This document shows, one piece after another, positions 48,679-57,660 of a stretch of 64,000 bases of DNA. The translations under genes and the position numbers were made by a program. This DNA comes from Dokdonella_A sp963758365 (lineage in GTDB: Bacteria > Pseudomonadota > Gammaproteobacteria > Xanthomonadales > Rhodanobacteraceae): NCBI GenBank assembly GCA_963758365.1, contig CAVWVB010000001.1, positions 62,001 to 126,000 of the forward strand, written 5' to 3'. The notes below the pieces were generated by a model that worked only from the letters and a program-made list of their open reading frames with translations, had not been told where the DNA came from and ran no database searches. Within the stretch, counting starts at the first letter, position 1. Each line of letters starts with the position of its first letter.

Positions 48679-48780
48679 GGAATAGGGAATAGGGAATCGC
48701 AAACGCGACAGCTCCCTTGCCCATTTTCTCGCCAGCCGTGTTTCCGCTTCGACGATTCCCGATTCCCGATTCCCGATTGC
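48676..48780. repeat. Facing GGGAAT heptamer clusters between hslV and hslU
   Basis: At 48676-48698 the plus strand has three TAGGGAA units in tandem, starting on the hslV stop codon. At 48753-48778 it has CGATTCC three times plus CGATT, the reverse-strand equivalent. The two arms can pair over about 24 bases with mismatches only at the A/C position of each unit, around a 54-base loop, ending 12 bases before the hslU ATG. The hairpin could adjust HslU expression or stabilise the transcript. Confidence 0.8.
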
Positions 48781-48790
48781 CGGCCCATCC

Positions 48791-50131
48791 ATGTCCGAAC
48801 TCACTCCCCGCGAAATCGTCAACGAGCTCGATCGCTACATCATCGGCCAGACCGCGGCCAAGCGCGCGGTCGCGATTGCGCTGCGCAACCGCTGGCGGCG
48901 CATGCAGCTCGAGCCGGCGCTGCGCGAAGAGGTCACGCCGAAGAACATCCTGATGATCGGGCCGACCGGCGTCGGCAAGACCGAGATCGCGCGGCGTCTG
49001 GCCGCACTCGCCAACGCGCCGTTCATCAAGGTCGAGGCGACCAAGTTCACCGAGGTCGGCTACGTCGGCAAGGACGTCGAGCAGATCATTCGGGATCTGG
49101 CCGACACCGCGGTGAAGATGATGCGCGAGCAGGCCAAGACACGCGTGCGTTCGCAGGCCGAGGACCGCGCCGAGGACCGCCTGCTCGATACGTTGCTGCC
49201 GCGCCGGCACCACGGCGTCGGCTTTGCAAACGAACCGCAACCTCCCGACGAGCGTGACGCGGACACGCGCCAGAAACTGCGCAAGCAGTTGCGCGAGGGC
49301 ACGCTGGACGAGCGCGAGATCGAGATCGATTTCGCGATGAATGTCGGTGTCGACATCATGGCTCCGCCCGGAATGGAGGAAATGACCAGCCAGTTGCGCG
49401 GCATGTTCCAGTCCCTGGCCGGGCAGCGCAGCCAGTCGCGCAAGCTCAGCATCGCGCAGGCACGTCCGCTGCTCGTCGAGGAAGAGGCCGGCAAGCTGAT
49501 CAATGACGAGGAGATCAAGAGCCAGGCCCTCGCCAACTGCGAACAGAACGGCATCGTTTTCCTGGATGAGATCGACAAGATCGCCCAGCGCGGCGAGTTC
49601 AGCGGTGCGGGCGTCTCGCGCGAGGGCGTGCAGCGCGACCTGCTGCCGCTGGTCGAGGGCTCCGCGGTGTCGACCAAGTACGGGATCGTCAAGACCGACC
49701 ACATCCTGTTCATCGCCTCGGGCGCGTTCTCGCTGGCCAAGCCGTCCGATCTGGTACCCGAGCTGCAGGGTCGCTTTCCGATTCGCGTCGAACTGGCCGC
49801 TTTGACCGCGGACGATTTCCGCCGCATCCTCGGCGAGCCCCAACACGCGTTGACCAAGCAGTACATTGCACTGCTCGGCACCGAGGGTGTCAGCCTCGAA
49901 TTCACCGACGACGGGGTCGAGCGGCTGGCCGAGATCGCATTCCAGGTCAACGAGCGTACCGAGAACATCGGTGCGCGCCGTCTGCACACCGTGCTCGAGC
50001 GCCTGCTCGACGAAATCTCCTACGAGGCCTCGGACAAGAGCGGCCAGCATTACCGGGTCGACACCGCGTATGTCGATGCGCATCTGGGCGGTCTGGTCCG
50101 CGACGAGGATTTGTCCCGGTACATCCTGTGA
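48791..50131 (+). CDS. hslU: ATP-dependent protease ATPase subunit HslU
   Basis: A 446-residue AAA+ unfoldase partner of HslV. Visible are LTPREIVNELDRYIIGQTAA, Walker A GPTGVGKTEIARRLA, the pore motif region TEVGYVGKDVEQI, an intermediate (I) domain around 110-240, Walker B NGIVFLDEIDKIAQR and the HslV-activating C-terminus LSRYIL. The length matches E. coli HslU (443). The ATG at 48791 follows the heptamer hairpin. Confidence 0.97.
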   Translation: MSELTPREIVNELDRYIIGQTAAKRAVAIALRNRWRRMQLEPALREEVTPKNILMIGPTGVGKTEIARRLAALANAPFIKVEATKFTEVGYVGKDVEQIIRDLADTAVKMMREQAKTRVRSQAEDRAEDRLLDTLLPRRHHGVGFANEPQPPDERDADTRQKLRKQLREGTLDEREIEIDFAMNVGVDIMAPPGMEEMTSQLRGMFQSLAGQRSQSRKLSIAQARPLLVEEEAGKLINDEEIKSQALANCEQNGIVFLDEIDKIAQRGEFSGAGVSREGVQRDLLPLVEGSAVSTKYGIVKTDHILFIASGAFSLAKPSDLVPELQGRFPIRVELAALTADDFRRILGEPQHALTKQYIALLGTEGVSLEFTDDGVERLAEIAFQVNERTENIGARRLHTVLERLLDEISYEASDKSGQHYRVDTAYVDAHLGGLVRDEDLSRYIL

Positions 50132-50234
50132 GTGTCCGCTGGCCATGAACGGGAGCCGAAGAGCCAGTCCCGCACCGCCCTTCGGCCCCGTACTTCTCCT
50201 TGCACCTTCCCCGCTACTGTCCGACCATACCCGA

Positions 50235-50849
50235 ATGACCACAGTCGTCCCGTTCAAGGCGCGCGGCGCGCGCGCCGAACTCCGTGAGGCATTCGAGCAA
50301 CGCATTGCGCTGCGCATCCTTCGTGAGCGCCTGCAGCCGGGCGTGATCCACGGCTATGTCGTCGCGATCTCGCGCGATTTCTGCCTGATCGCGGAAGTCG
50401 GCGACTCGATGCGCTTCGACGGCTACATCGCGATCGCGATCGCCGACATCTCGAGCCTGGAGATCGATCCGTCGCGCGACTTCGTCGAAAAGGCGCTTGC
50501 AATGCGCGGCGAAAAACTCCTGATTCCGGAGAATTTCCAGCTCGATGACTGGGCCGCGATCGCGCGCTCCGCGTCGGCCAGCGCGCCGCTGATTTCGGTC
50601 AACATGATCGAGGACGACGAAGGCGAAATCAGCTACGTCGGTCAGCTCGACGGCACCGAAGCGAACGCGCTGGTCTTGCGCGAACTCGATCCCAATGCAC
50701 AGTGGTATCCGGACAACGGCGCCTACGAGTTCGAGGCGATCGGCTCGATCGGCTTCGGCTCGGGCTATCTCGACGCGTTGTGGCAGGTGGCCGGCTCGCC
50801 TGCCGACCCGCTCGCGCCGCGCGCACCGGCTTCCGACACCCTTCACTGA
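50235..50849 (+). CDS. Conserved-looking protein of unknown function
   Basis: A 204-residue acidic, apparently cytoplasmic protein with no signal or membrane segment. The N-terminal half has GVIHGYVVAISRDFCLIAEV and GYIAIAIADISSLEID, which looks like a small beta-barrel; the C-terminal half carries SVNMIEDDEGEISYVGQLDG and WYPDNGAYEFEAIGSIGFGS. No family could be named. ATG at 50235 lacks a strong ribosome site but the protein character of the frame begins there. It lies between hslU and DUF971 in the same direction. Confidence 0.75.
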   Translation: MTTVVPFKARGARAELREAFEQRIALRILRERLQPGVIHGYVVAISRDFCLIAEVGDSMRFDGYIAIAIADISSLEIDPSRDFVEKALAMRGEKLLIPENFQLDDWAAIARSASASAPLISVNMIEDDEGEISYVGQLDGTEANALVLRELDPNAQWYPDNGAYEFEAIGSIGFGSGYLDALWQVAGSPADPLAPRAPASDTLH

Positions 50850-50966
50850 GCGTTGCGTTTCTGCGCGCGCCTTGTCGATCGCGGCGTTGAACGGGGGGTA
50901 TTCGGCCCTCCACAGGAAACGCATCGCCGCCTGAAGCTGGTCTCATCGATCCCGATCCCGCTGCCC

Positions 50967-51320
50967 ATGAGCACACCGCAACCGACCGCGATCACGCTGC
51001 ACCGTGCCTCGCACGTACTCGAGGTCGCGTTCGACGATGGCGAGGCGTTCCGGCTGCCGGCCGAATACCTGCGTGTGCATTCGCCGAGCGCCGAGGTGCA
51101 GGGGCACGGTCCGGGTCAGCGCGTGCTCGTCGCGGGCAAGCGCGACGTCAACATCGACGCGGTCGAGCCGGTCGGCAACTATGCGGTGCTGCTGCGGTTC
51201 TCCGACGGCCATGCGACCGGGCTGTTCTCATGGCCGGTGCTGCATGAGCTGGGTCGCGACCAAGCGCGCAATTGGCAGGCCTACCTCGACGCGCTGTCGG
51301 CAAACGGGTTGTCGCGCTGA
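50967..51320 (+). CDS. DUF971 (GBBH-like N-terminal domain) protein
   Basis: A 117-residue single-domain protein with ITLHRASHVLEVAFDDGEAF near the start, LPAEYLRVHSPSAEVQGHG, and NYAVLLRFSDGHATGLFSWP towards the end. This domain is the zinc-binding N-terminal module of gamma-butyrobetaine hydroxylases and occurs alone next to hslU or ubiE in many gammaproteobacteria. The function of the stand-alone form is not established. ATG at 50967 lies in the expected place. The next gene is convergent. Confidence 0.9.
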   Translation: MSTPQPTAITLHRASHVLEVAFDDGEAFRLPAEYLRVHSPSAEVQGHGPGQRVLVAGKRDVNIDAVEPVGNYAVLLRFSDGHATGLFSWPVLHELGRDQARNWQAYLDALSANGLSR

Positions 51321-51347
51321 ACGCCACGCCGGGCCCTGGCACGCGAC

Positions 51348-53249
51348 TTACCAGCCACCACCACCGCCGCCGCCGCCGCCCCCGCCCGAGGAGCCGCCGC
51401 CACCTCCGCCCGACGAGGATCCCGGTGCCGTCGACGACGATGAAATGGCACTCGACAGCGAGGAACCGAGCCCGCTCGTGAAGCCGGCGAGATTGCTCGT
51501 GCTGCCGCCCTGGTACCAGGCCATCGAGGTCGCAGCTGCCGCGGCTGCGGCCGGTCCGACCGCGGCCGCGAAGCGATCGGCCCAGGTCTGTTCGACGTCG
51601 AGCGCGAGCGCATAGGGCAGGAAGCGCTGAAATTCCTCGGTCGTCATCGGCGGCGCTTTCTGCGCGGCCAGTTCGTCGCGTTCGGCGACGCCCAGATACA
51701 GGCGCAGACCCGCGATGCGGTCGAGCAGTTTGCGCCCTTCCGCGGTCGGCGCCTTCATCCACGCCATGAACGCCACGTTCGTGCCGACCAGGCCGAGCAG
51801 CACGAGCGCGAACCCGACCCCGACCAGCGAGGCGAACGCGCCGAAGCCGAACAGCTCGCCGGCGACGAAAGGTAATGCGAACAGGGTCAGGAAAAACGCG
51901 CCACCGTAGCCGGCGATGCCGCTCGACTTGCGCCAGGCCGCAATCGCGCCGCTGACCAGCACGATCACGCCGATGCTCCAGACCGAGAGCCAGACCAGCA
52001 GGAATCCCGCGCCTGCGAGCACTTCGCCGGCTCCGGCCGCGCGCACGCCGAGCAGCAGCGCCGCGATCGTGAGCACGATGCCCGGGATCATGAGCTTGCG
52101 GTTGCGGTTGAAGTAGCGACCGACCGCGGCCTGCTCGAGCGCATTGTCATGCGCCTTGCGTGCACCTCCGATCACGACATGCTCGCTCTGCTTGAGCGCG
52201 AGCTCCCGGCGCGCGCCGAGCGTGTCCGCGAGCAGCACTTTCTCGACCTCGGGGAGCCCGGCGCTGCCGCCGTTCCCGCGCAGCAGCGAAAAGTCCTTTC
52301 TGTCCTGGCGGATCTGCAGCTTGCCGCGCACCGCGAGGTCGACCACGTCGGCGGCGAAGCAGCGGTCGTCGTAGCCCATGCGTTCGATGAAGCGCAGCGT
52401 CCCCGGCGACATGCCCTCGGGCGCCGCGTACTCGGGAATGATCACGCCGGGCTTCGGGTCGCGGCCGAAACGGCGCCACTGCACCAGGTAGTAGAGCCAG
52501 GTCAGCAGCAGCCCGATGCCGCCGATCAGCACGCCGCCGTTGTCGCGCAGGAACCAGCCCACCTGTTGCGTCGCCGCGGGTTCCGCGACGATACCCTTGG
52601 GAAATCCGACGACCACGGTCAGGCCCTCGCGCGGCGCGAGCGGCCGCGTCGCACGGATCCATGCATGCGAAGGAGCATCGGCAGCTCCGGCATAGGCTTG
52701 CTCCCTGCTTCCCTGCGCGCCCGTGTACCCCTCGACCGTGATCCGCTCGGGCGGCACGTGATCGGGCAGGGTGATCGTCGCGGCCGCCGCATCGATCGGA
52801 AAATCCCAGCCGTTGCCGGTCACGTTCCAGTACAGCTCGTCGTGGTCGGCGAAGAAGCCGAGCTGGCGCGACGTTCGATAGCGAAACGTGTAGGTGTATT
52901 CGCCGCGTGCGAGCGAGACATCCTTGGACCCGAAATAGACGCGCACGCCGTTCGCCTGGTCCTGCGTGTGGAATGGTTCGGTCGCGCCGTCGCGGGTCAC
53001 TGCTTCGGGATCGAAATCGACATGCACGCGATTGCCGTGGCGGTCGCGGTACTCGGTCGGAAAGTCGCGGTAGATGCCGTGGTCGATGCGGTCGGCCTCG
53101 GCGCGCACGCGGATCGTCTCCACGACCTGCATGCGCGCGTCGGCGTCGATCGTGATGTCGCTGCGGAACTCGAGGATGCGTTCGTCGGCGGCGGCGATCC
53201 CCGCGGTCAGGCCGAGCAGCAGACACAGTGTGTGCAGACAGCGGTTCAT
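51348..53249 (-). CDS. DUF2207 membrane protein with Gly/Ser-rich tail
   Basis: A 633-residue protein with signal peptide (MNRCLHTLCLLLGLTAGIAA). An extracytoplasmic DUF2207 domain (about 24-225; EYTYTFRYRTSRQLGFFADH, ELYWNVTGNGWDFPI) is followed by a membrane helix (VLIGGIGLLLTWLYYLV), a cytoplasmic part and three or four more helices. The last 25 or so residues are nearly all Gly and Ser, ending in Trp. The start codon overlaps the LemA stop by four bases, so the two are coupled. DUF2207 and LemA commonly occur together; both are of unknown function. Confidence 0.92.
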   Translation of the reverse strand: MNRCLHTLCLLLGLTAGIAAADERILEFRSDITIDADARMQVVETIRVRAEADRIDHGIYRDFPTEYRDRHGNRVHVDFDPEAVTRDGATEPFHTQDQANGVRVYFGSKDVSLARGEYTYTFRYRTSRQLGFFADHDELYWNVTGNGWDFPIDAAAATITLPDHVPPERITVEGYTGAQGSREQAYAGAADAPSHAWIRATRPLAPREGLTVVVGFPKGIVAEPAATQQVGWFLRDNGGVLIGGIGLLLTWLYYLVQWRRFGRDPKPGVIIPEYAAPEGMSPGTLRFIERMGYDDRCFAADVVDLAVRGKLQIRQDRKDFSLLRGNGGSAGLPEVEKVLLADTLGARRELALKQSEHVVIGGARKAHDNALEQAAVGRYFNRNRKLMIPGIVLTIAALLLGVRAAGAGEVLAGAGFLLVWLSVWSIGVIVLVSGAIAAWRKSSGIAGYGGAFFLTLFALPFVAGELFGFGAFASLVGVGFALVLLGLVGTNVAFMAWMKAPTAEGRKLLDRIAGLRLYLGVAERDELAAQKAPPMTTEEFQRFLPYALALDVEQTWADRFAAAVGPAAAAAAATSMAWYQGGSTSNLAGFTSGLGSSLSSAISSSSTAPGSSSGGGGGGSSGGGGGGGGGGGW

Positions 53250-53782
53250 TCCGGCGCCTCCTGGGCATCGCCCTGGCGGAAGAATTCCGCGGGCTTGAAA
53301 GCCGCCGCGCGTGCGACCAGCAGCGACGGAAACGTCTCGATGCGGTTGTTGAGGTCGCGCACCGCGCCGTTGTAGAAACGGCGCGCGTACTGCAGGTGGT
53401 CCTCGATCGCGACCAGATCGCGCTGCAGCGCGAGAAAATTGTCGCTGGCCTTGAGGTCCGGATAGCGCTCCTGCAGGGCGAGGATGCGATCGATCTGCTG
53501 CGCGAGTTCGCCCTCGAGCCGGGCCTTGTCGGCGAGCTTTGCGGCAGCCATCGCGCGCGCACGCAGTTCGGTCACCGTGGTCAGCGTCGCGCGTTCGTAG
53601 CCCGCATACCCCTGCACCGCGGCGACCAGTTGCGGCACCAGGTCATGGCGGCGCGTGAGCTGCACGTCGATGTCGCTCCACGCCGCGCGCACCTGGTTGC
53701 GGGCCGCGACGAGGTCGTTGAATACGACCACGATCGCAGCGACCACGACGAAGCCGATCGCACCGACCCACCAGATGCCCAT
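53246..53782 (-). CDS. lemA: LemA family protein
   Basis: A 178-residue protein with one N-terminal membrane helix (IWWVGAIGFVVVAAIVVVFN) and a long helical hairpin domain. AWSDIDVQLTRRHDLVPQLV is the LemA signature, and YNGAVRDLNNRIETFPSLLV is the conserved C-terminal block. LemA is a membrane-bound scaffold or antigen-like protein of unknown biochemical role. It precedes and overlaps the DUF2207 gene (ATGA). Divergent from ubiE. Confidence 0.95.
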   Translation of the reverse strand: MGIWWVGAIGFVVVAAIVVVFNDLVAARNQVRAAWSDIDVQLTRRHDLVPQLVAAVQGYAGYERATLTTVTELRARAMAAAKLADKARLEGELAQQIDRILALQERYPDLKASDNFLALQRDLVAIEDHLQYARRFYNGAVRDLNNRIETFPSLLVARAAAFKPAEFFRQGDAQEAPE

Positions 53783-53930
53783 GCGGATTCTCCCCGGACC
53801 CGGAGCGCATTATCGGCCAATGCGACCGCGCTGCAACGCGGCGCCCGCGCAGCCGCTGCCGCGGCGCTGGGATCGGGTGCCAGGTCCAACCCGCGGAGCC
53901 GCGTTCGCGGCGTGCGGTACCATGCGCGCC

Positions 53931-54680
53931 ATGATCGAACAACGCACCACGCACTTCGGCTACCGCGACGTGGCCGAAGCCGACAAGGCAAGGCTGGTCG
54001 GCGAGGTATTCACGTCGGTCGCACGCAAGTACGACATCATGAACGATCTGATGTCGTTCGGCGTGCATCGACTGTGGAAACGCTACTTCGTAGCCACCAG
54101 CGGCGTGCGCGCAGGCGACTGCGTGCTCGACCTCGCGGGCGGGACCGGGGACATCGCCGCGCTGCTGCTGCCGAAGGTCGGGCCGGACGGGCAGGTCGTC
54201 GTCGGTGACATCAATGGCGCGATGTTGAAGGTCGGCCGCGACCGCCTGCTCGATCGCGGCCGCGTGCAGGGGCTGGACTGGTCGCAGATGGATGCCGAGG
54301 CGCTGCCGTTCCCGGATCGCAGCTTCGACTGCGTGACGATCGCGTTCGGTCTGCGCAACGTGACCCGCAAGGAGTCCGCGCTCGCCGAGATCCATCGCGT
54401 GCTCAGAATCGGCGGCCGTGCGCTGATCCTCGAATTTTCGACGTTGCGCGCCGAGTTCCTGAAACCGCTCTACGACTTCCATTCGTTCCAGGTCCTGCCG
54501 CGCATCGGCAGACTGGTCGCCGGCGACGATGCGAGCTACCGCTATCTGGCCGAATCGATCCGCAGGCATCCGGACCAGGCGGCCCTGCGGGCGATGATGG
54601 AGAGCGCGGGCTTCGCGCGCGTCGACGTGCGCAACCTGTCGGCCGGAATCGTCGCGATCCATCGCGGCTACCGGGTCTGA
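53931..54680 (+). CDS. ubiE: Ubiquinone/menaquinone biosynthesis C-methyltransferase UbiE
   Basis: A 249-residue SAM-dependent methyltransferase adding the C-methyl group to the quinone ring. THFGYRDVAEADKARLVGEV and VFTSVARKYDIMNDLMSFGV open it, motif I is VLDLAGGTGDIAALL, and CVTIAFGLRNVTRKESALAE and HRVLRIGGRALILEFS are UbiE hallmarks. The length matches E. coli UbiE (251). ATG at 53931 was chosen; ATG at 53922 adds three residues. It is divergent from lemA and convergent with the M28 gene. Confidence 0.95.
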   Translation: MIEQRTTHFGYRDVAEADKARLVGEVFTSVARKYDIMNDLMSFGVHRLWKRYFVATSGVRAGDCVLDLAGGTGDIAALLLPKVGPDGQVVVGDINGAMLKVGRDRLLDRGRVQGLDWSQMDAEALPFPDRSFDCVTIAFGLRNVTRKESALAEIHRVLRIGGRALILEFSTLRAEFLKPLYDFHSFQVLPRIGRLVAGDDASYRYLAESIRRHPDQAALRAMMESAGFARVDVRNLSAGIVAIHRGYRV

Positions 54681-54993
54681 TACGTGCCGCGTGCGCGGTT
54701 GGACCCTTGCCGTGCAGGGATTCATCGGCGCCCGGGAGTGAGGCATCGATCGATTCGATCGATGCATGAAGCGCGCCGATTGCAGCATTCGCGCCTGCGC
54801 TACGACGACCCGGGTCGAGCCGGGTCGACTACTGAATCTGTACGGCGGATCGCGAACGTCGCGGTCCGTGAGACGCGACCCGAGCAGCATCGGTCGCGCA
54901 ACGGATGCCGCCGCGCCCCATGGATGGGGCTTCCTGCCGAGATGCTTCAGGTGAAACGCGACGCACGGCGCCGCGCATGTTGCGGGGATACGG
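54681..54993. other. Intergenic region between convergent ubiE and the M28 gene
   Basis: About 310 bases with no convincing gene. The only structure seen is the 23-base perfect palindrome at 54743-54765. Confidence 0.5.
54743..54765. repeat. Perfect 23-base palindrome
   Basis: Two 11-base arms (GCATCGATCGA and its exact complement) around a single T. It lies between the convergent genes ubiE and M28. It could be a transcription terminator stem, although no T-tract follows, or a protein-binding site. It is built of overlapping CGATCG-type words. Confidence 0.75.
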
Positions 54994-56727
54994 CTATCTG
55001 GGGTCCGCCTTCGTCGCGGAGCGGTGAAAGTCCGCGTCCTGGTTCCACTGCGGGAACGTGGTCTCGTCGGCGAGTCGCCGGCCGACCGCATGGAACGCCT
55101 TGATGTCGGAGATCACGCCGCGGAAATCCCAGGTCGGATCGTAGTTGTCGCTGGTCTTGTGATAGTGGTTCGCGGTGTAGTCGGCGTAGGCCGCGCGTCC
55201 GGCCTCCTCGCCGCCCGCGACCAGGTTCATGCCCGAGCGCGCATACAGGACCGGCACGCCCATGCGCGCGAACGGGAGCTGGTCGGAGCGGAAGAAGAAG
55301 CCCTTCTCCGGCGCGTCGTCGGGAATCACCGAGCGTCCTTCGGCCGCGGCCGCCTGTTCGATGTAGCGGTCGAGCCCGGACTGGCCCCAGCTGATCACCG
55401 CGATGTCCTTCGCCGGTCCCATGATCGGCAGCGCATCCATGTTGATGTCGGCGACGGTGCGGGCGAGCGGGAACGCCGGATGAGTTACGTAATAGCTCGA
55501 GCCGAGCAGGCCCGATTCCTCGAGCGTGTCGGCCAGGAACAGGATCGAGCGCTGCGGTGGCGGTTGCTGATGCGCGAAGGCCTCGGCGATCTCGATCAAC
55601 GCGGCGATGCCGGTTCCGTTGTCGATCGCGCCGTTGTAGATCTGGTCGCCCTGCAGCTTCGGATCCTTGCCGAAATGGTCCCAGTGCGCCGAATACACGA
55701 CCACTTCGTCGGGGCGCGTGCTGCCGGGCAGCACCGCGAGTACGTTGCCGGAACTCGAGTGTTCGATCCGGCTCTTGAACGCGAGTGACAGGGTCGCGCC
55801 GAGATCGCTCGGCCTGAAGCCACGCTGGTCGGCGCTCTTCTTCAGCGCGTCGAAATCCTTGCCCGCGGTCGCGAACAGACGGCGCGCAGCTTCGGTGGTG
55901 AGCCATCCGGCCGCGGTCAGGCGCGGCGTCGGGTCTTCATCGGGCGGCAGTGCGTCCTGCGGGCCCGACCAGCTGTTCACGACGACGTCCCATGGATAAC
56001 CCGCGCCGGGCGTCTCGTGCACGATCAGGCAGGCGGCCGCACCATGACGCGCGGCTTCCTCGTACTTGTAGGTCCAGCGGCCGTAGTAGGTGAGCGTGCG
56101 GCCCTTGAACAGGCTGTCGTCGTGATTGCCCCAGCCCGGATCGTTGATCAGCACGATGACCGTCTTGCCCTTCACGTCCAGTCCGGCATAGTCGTCCCAC
56201 TGGCTTTCCGGCGCGACGACGCCGTACCCGGCGAACACGATGTCCGAATCGGCGATGTCGACGCTCGCACTCGCATCGAGCGAGTTGACGATCATGTCCT
56301 TGCGGTACGCGAAGCTCGCTTCGCCCGCGCCCGCCTTGACCTTGAACGCGACCTGGTCCGGATCGAGCACGCGCGTTTCGACCATCGGCACGGTCTGGAT
56401 CCAGCGCCCGTCATTGCCGGGCTTCAGTCCGAGCTGCTGGAACTGGTCGATGAGCCAGGTCGTGGTCACGCGCTCGCCGAGCGTCCCGGGCTTGCGTCCC
56501 TCGAACTCGTCGGAAGAAACCTTCTTCAGGCGTGCCGCAAAATCCTCGGCGGTGATCGCGGCCGAATAGTGGCCGTCCGTGGTCGGCGTGACCGCAGCGG
56601 GCGCCGGTGCGACGGCAGTCTGCACCTCGGTGGTTGGTGCCGCGGCAGGCGGTTCCTGCGACCGGCACGCAAGCAGGGCGAGGCCCGGCGCGGCGAGGAT
56701 CACACAGCGAAGCAGCGAAGGATGCAT
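54994..56727 (-). CDS. M28 family zinc aminopeptidase lipoprotein
   Basis: A 577-residue exported peptidase. MHPSLLRCVILAAPGLALLA and the following Cys form a lipoprotein signal. A PA-type insert is visible around 160-270 (IVFAGYGVVAPESQWDDYAG, GAAACLIVHETPGAGYPWD). The M28 domain has the zinc ligands in VVYSAHWDHFGK, YNGAIDNGTGIAALIEIAEA, FLADTLEESGLLGSSYYVT and NHYHKTSDNYDP, all intact, so an active broad aminopeptidase is expected. The start at 56727 fits the signal. It is convergent with ubiE; the next gene upstream on the same strand is separated by about 135 bases. Confidence 0.93.
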   Translation of the reverse strand: MHPSLLRCVILAAPGLALLACRSQEPPAAAPTTEVQTAVAPAPAAVTPTTDGHYSAAITAEDFAARLKKVSSDEFEGRKPGTLGERVTTTWLIDQFQQLGLKPGNDGRWIQTVPMVETRVLDPDQVAFKVKAGAGEASFAYRKDMIVNSLDASASVDIADSDIVFAGYGVVAPESQWDDYAGLDVKGKTVIVLINDPGWGNHDDSLFKGRTLTYYGRWTYKYEEAARHGAAACLIVHETPGAGYPWDVVVNSWSGPQDALPPDEDPTPRLTAAGWLTTEAARRLFATAGKDFDALKKSADQRGFRPSDLGATLSLAFKSRIEHSSSGNVLAVLPGSTRPDEVVVYSAHWDHFGKDPKLQGDQIYNGAIDNGTGIAALIEIAEAFAHQQPPPQRSILFLADTLEESGLLGSSYYVTHPAFPLARTVADINMDALPIMGPAKDIAVISWGQSGLDRYIEQAAAAEGRSVIPDDAPEKGFFFRSDQLPFARMGVPVLYARSGMNLVAGGEEAGRAAYADYTANHYHKTSDNYDPTWDFRGVISDIKAFHAVGRRLADETTFPQWNQDADFHRSATKADPR

Positions 56728-56863
56728 GCGGGGCTCCGTTGGGCGGATAGCCCCCGATTATAGTGATCCTCGCGTGTCGCGCCGACCTGCGGCGCGCGCG
56801 AGCGCTCTGCGATCGATCGCGATCCGGCGTTCGCCGACGTGGCGATCGCGCGTGGCGCGGTTG

Positions 56864-57520
56864 CTACGGCCGATCACCGCTAAACCGCTGCGGCGTCGCG
56901 CCGACGATCTCGCCTACGGTCGCGCTGTCGCTGACGAGCAGCTCGACCTCGCGACGGAACTCGAGCTTGCCCTCGACGACCGCATGCGGTCCGATCACGA
57001 TGCGCGGCTTGCGATTGCCCCAGTTGAACCAGCCCGACTGCCGATCGACGAGCAGGCCGCCCTCGATCCGCGAATTGGCGCCGATCTCGATATCGCCGCT
57101 GACCGTTTCCAGGCCGCCGCCGACATGCGCGGCATCCAGCGTGAAGCGGCCGTTGACATTGGACACATGACCCGCGACATCAGTCCCCTTGCCAAGAGTG
57201 ACGCTGCCGTTGACCGCCTCGATCGTATGGGCGACGCGCGCGCCTTCACCCAGATCGAGGCCGCCGTTGACGGTCTCGAGTGAGTCGACGGTCGCCTGCC
57301 TGCCGACCTTGATGCTGCCGTTGACGGTCGAGACTTTCGCTGCGGATGCGCCGTCGGCGATGCGGATCGACCCGTTGATCGTGCTGAGATCACCGGCCTG
57401 CTGGCCGCTTTCGATCTGGATGGAGCCGTTGATCTTGTCGACGTCGATGCCGCGCGCGGACACGCTTGCGGCAAGAACAAGTGAAAGGGCCGCGGTGGAA
57501 ATCAGGAATCGGCGCTGCAT
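56864..57520 (-). CDS. Exported repeat protein, predicted beta-solenoid
   Basis: A 218-residue product with a signal peptide (MQRRFLISTAALSLVLAASV, cleavage near SARG). The body is a run of about seven short repeats of the form xxVNGSIxxGxxA (DKINGSIQIESG, STINGSIRIADGA, STVNGSIKVGRQA, EAVNGSVTLGKG), then less regular turns (VSGDIEIGANSRIEGG, AVVEGKLEF). The pattern suggests a right-handed beta-solenoid, as in DUF4097- or bactofilin-like proteins. ATG at 57520 has GGAG six bases upstream. The function is unknown; a structural or binding role in the envelope is likely. Divergent from gpmI. Confidence 0.8.
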   Translation of the reverse strand: MQRRFLISTAALSLVLAASVSARGIDVDKINGSIQIESGQQAGDLSTINGSIRIADGASAAKVSTVNGSIKVGRQATVDSLETVNGGLDLGEGARVAHTIEAVNGSVTLGKGTDVAGHVSNVNGRFTLDAAHVGGGLETVSGDIEIGANSRIEGGLLVDRQSGWFNWGNRKPRIVIGPHAVVEGKLEFRREVELLVSDSATVGEIVGATPQRFSGDRP

Positions 57521-57660
57521 TGCGTTCTCCGGCAAGGGTAGGGCTTCGCGGGTTGGATGCGCGTGCGCGCGCGAAGGTTTAGCGGTCGCGCGGCACGAGT
57601 CGCCGTGGCGCGACCGGTTCCGCTAGCATGTACCTCCACGACCGCTGAGGATACGACTGC

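Noticed and set aside
51350..51425. GC-rich trinucleotide-like repetition
   Set aside because: It encodes the Gly/Ser tail of the DUF2207 protein and is explained by the coding sequence.
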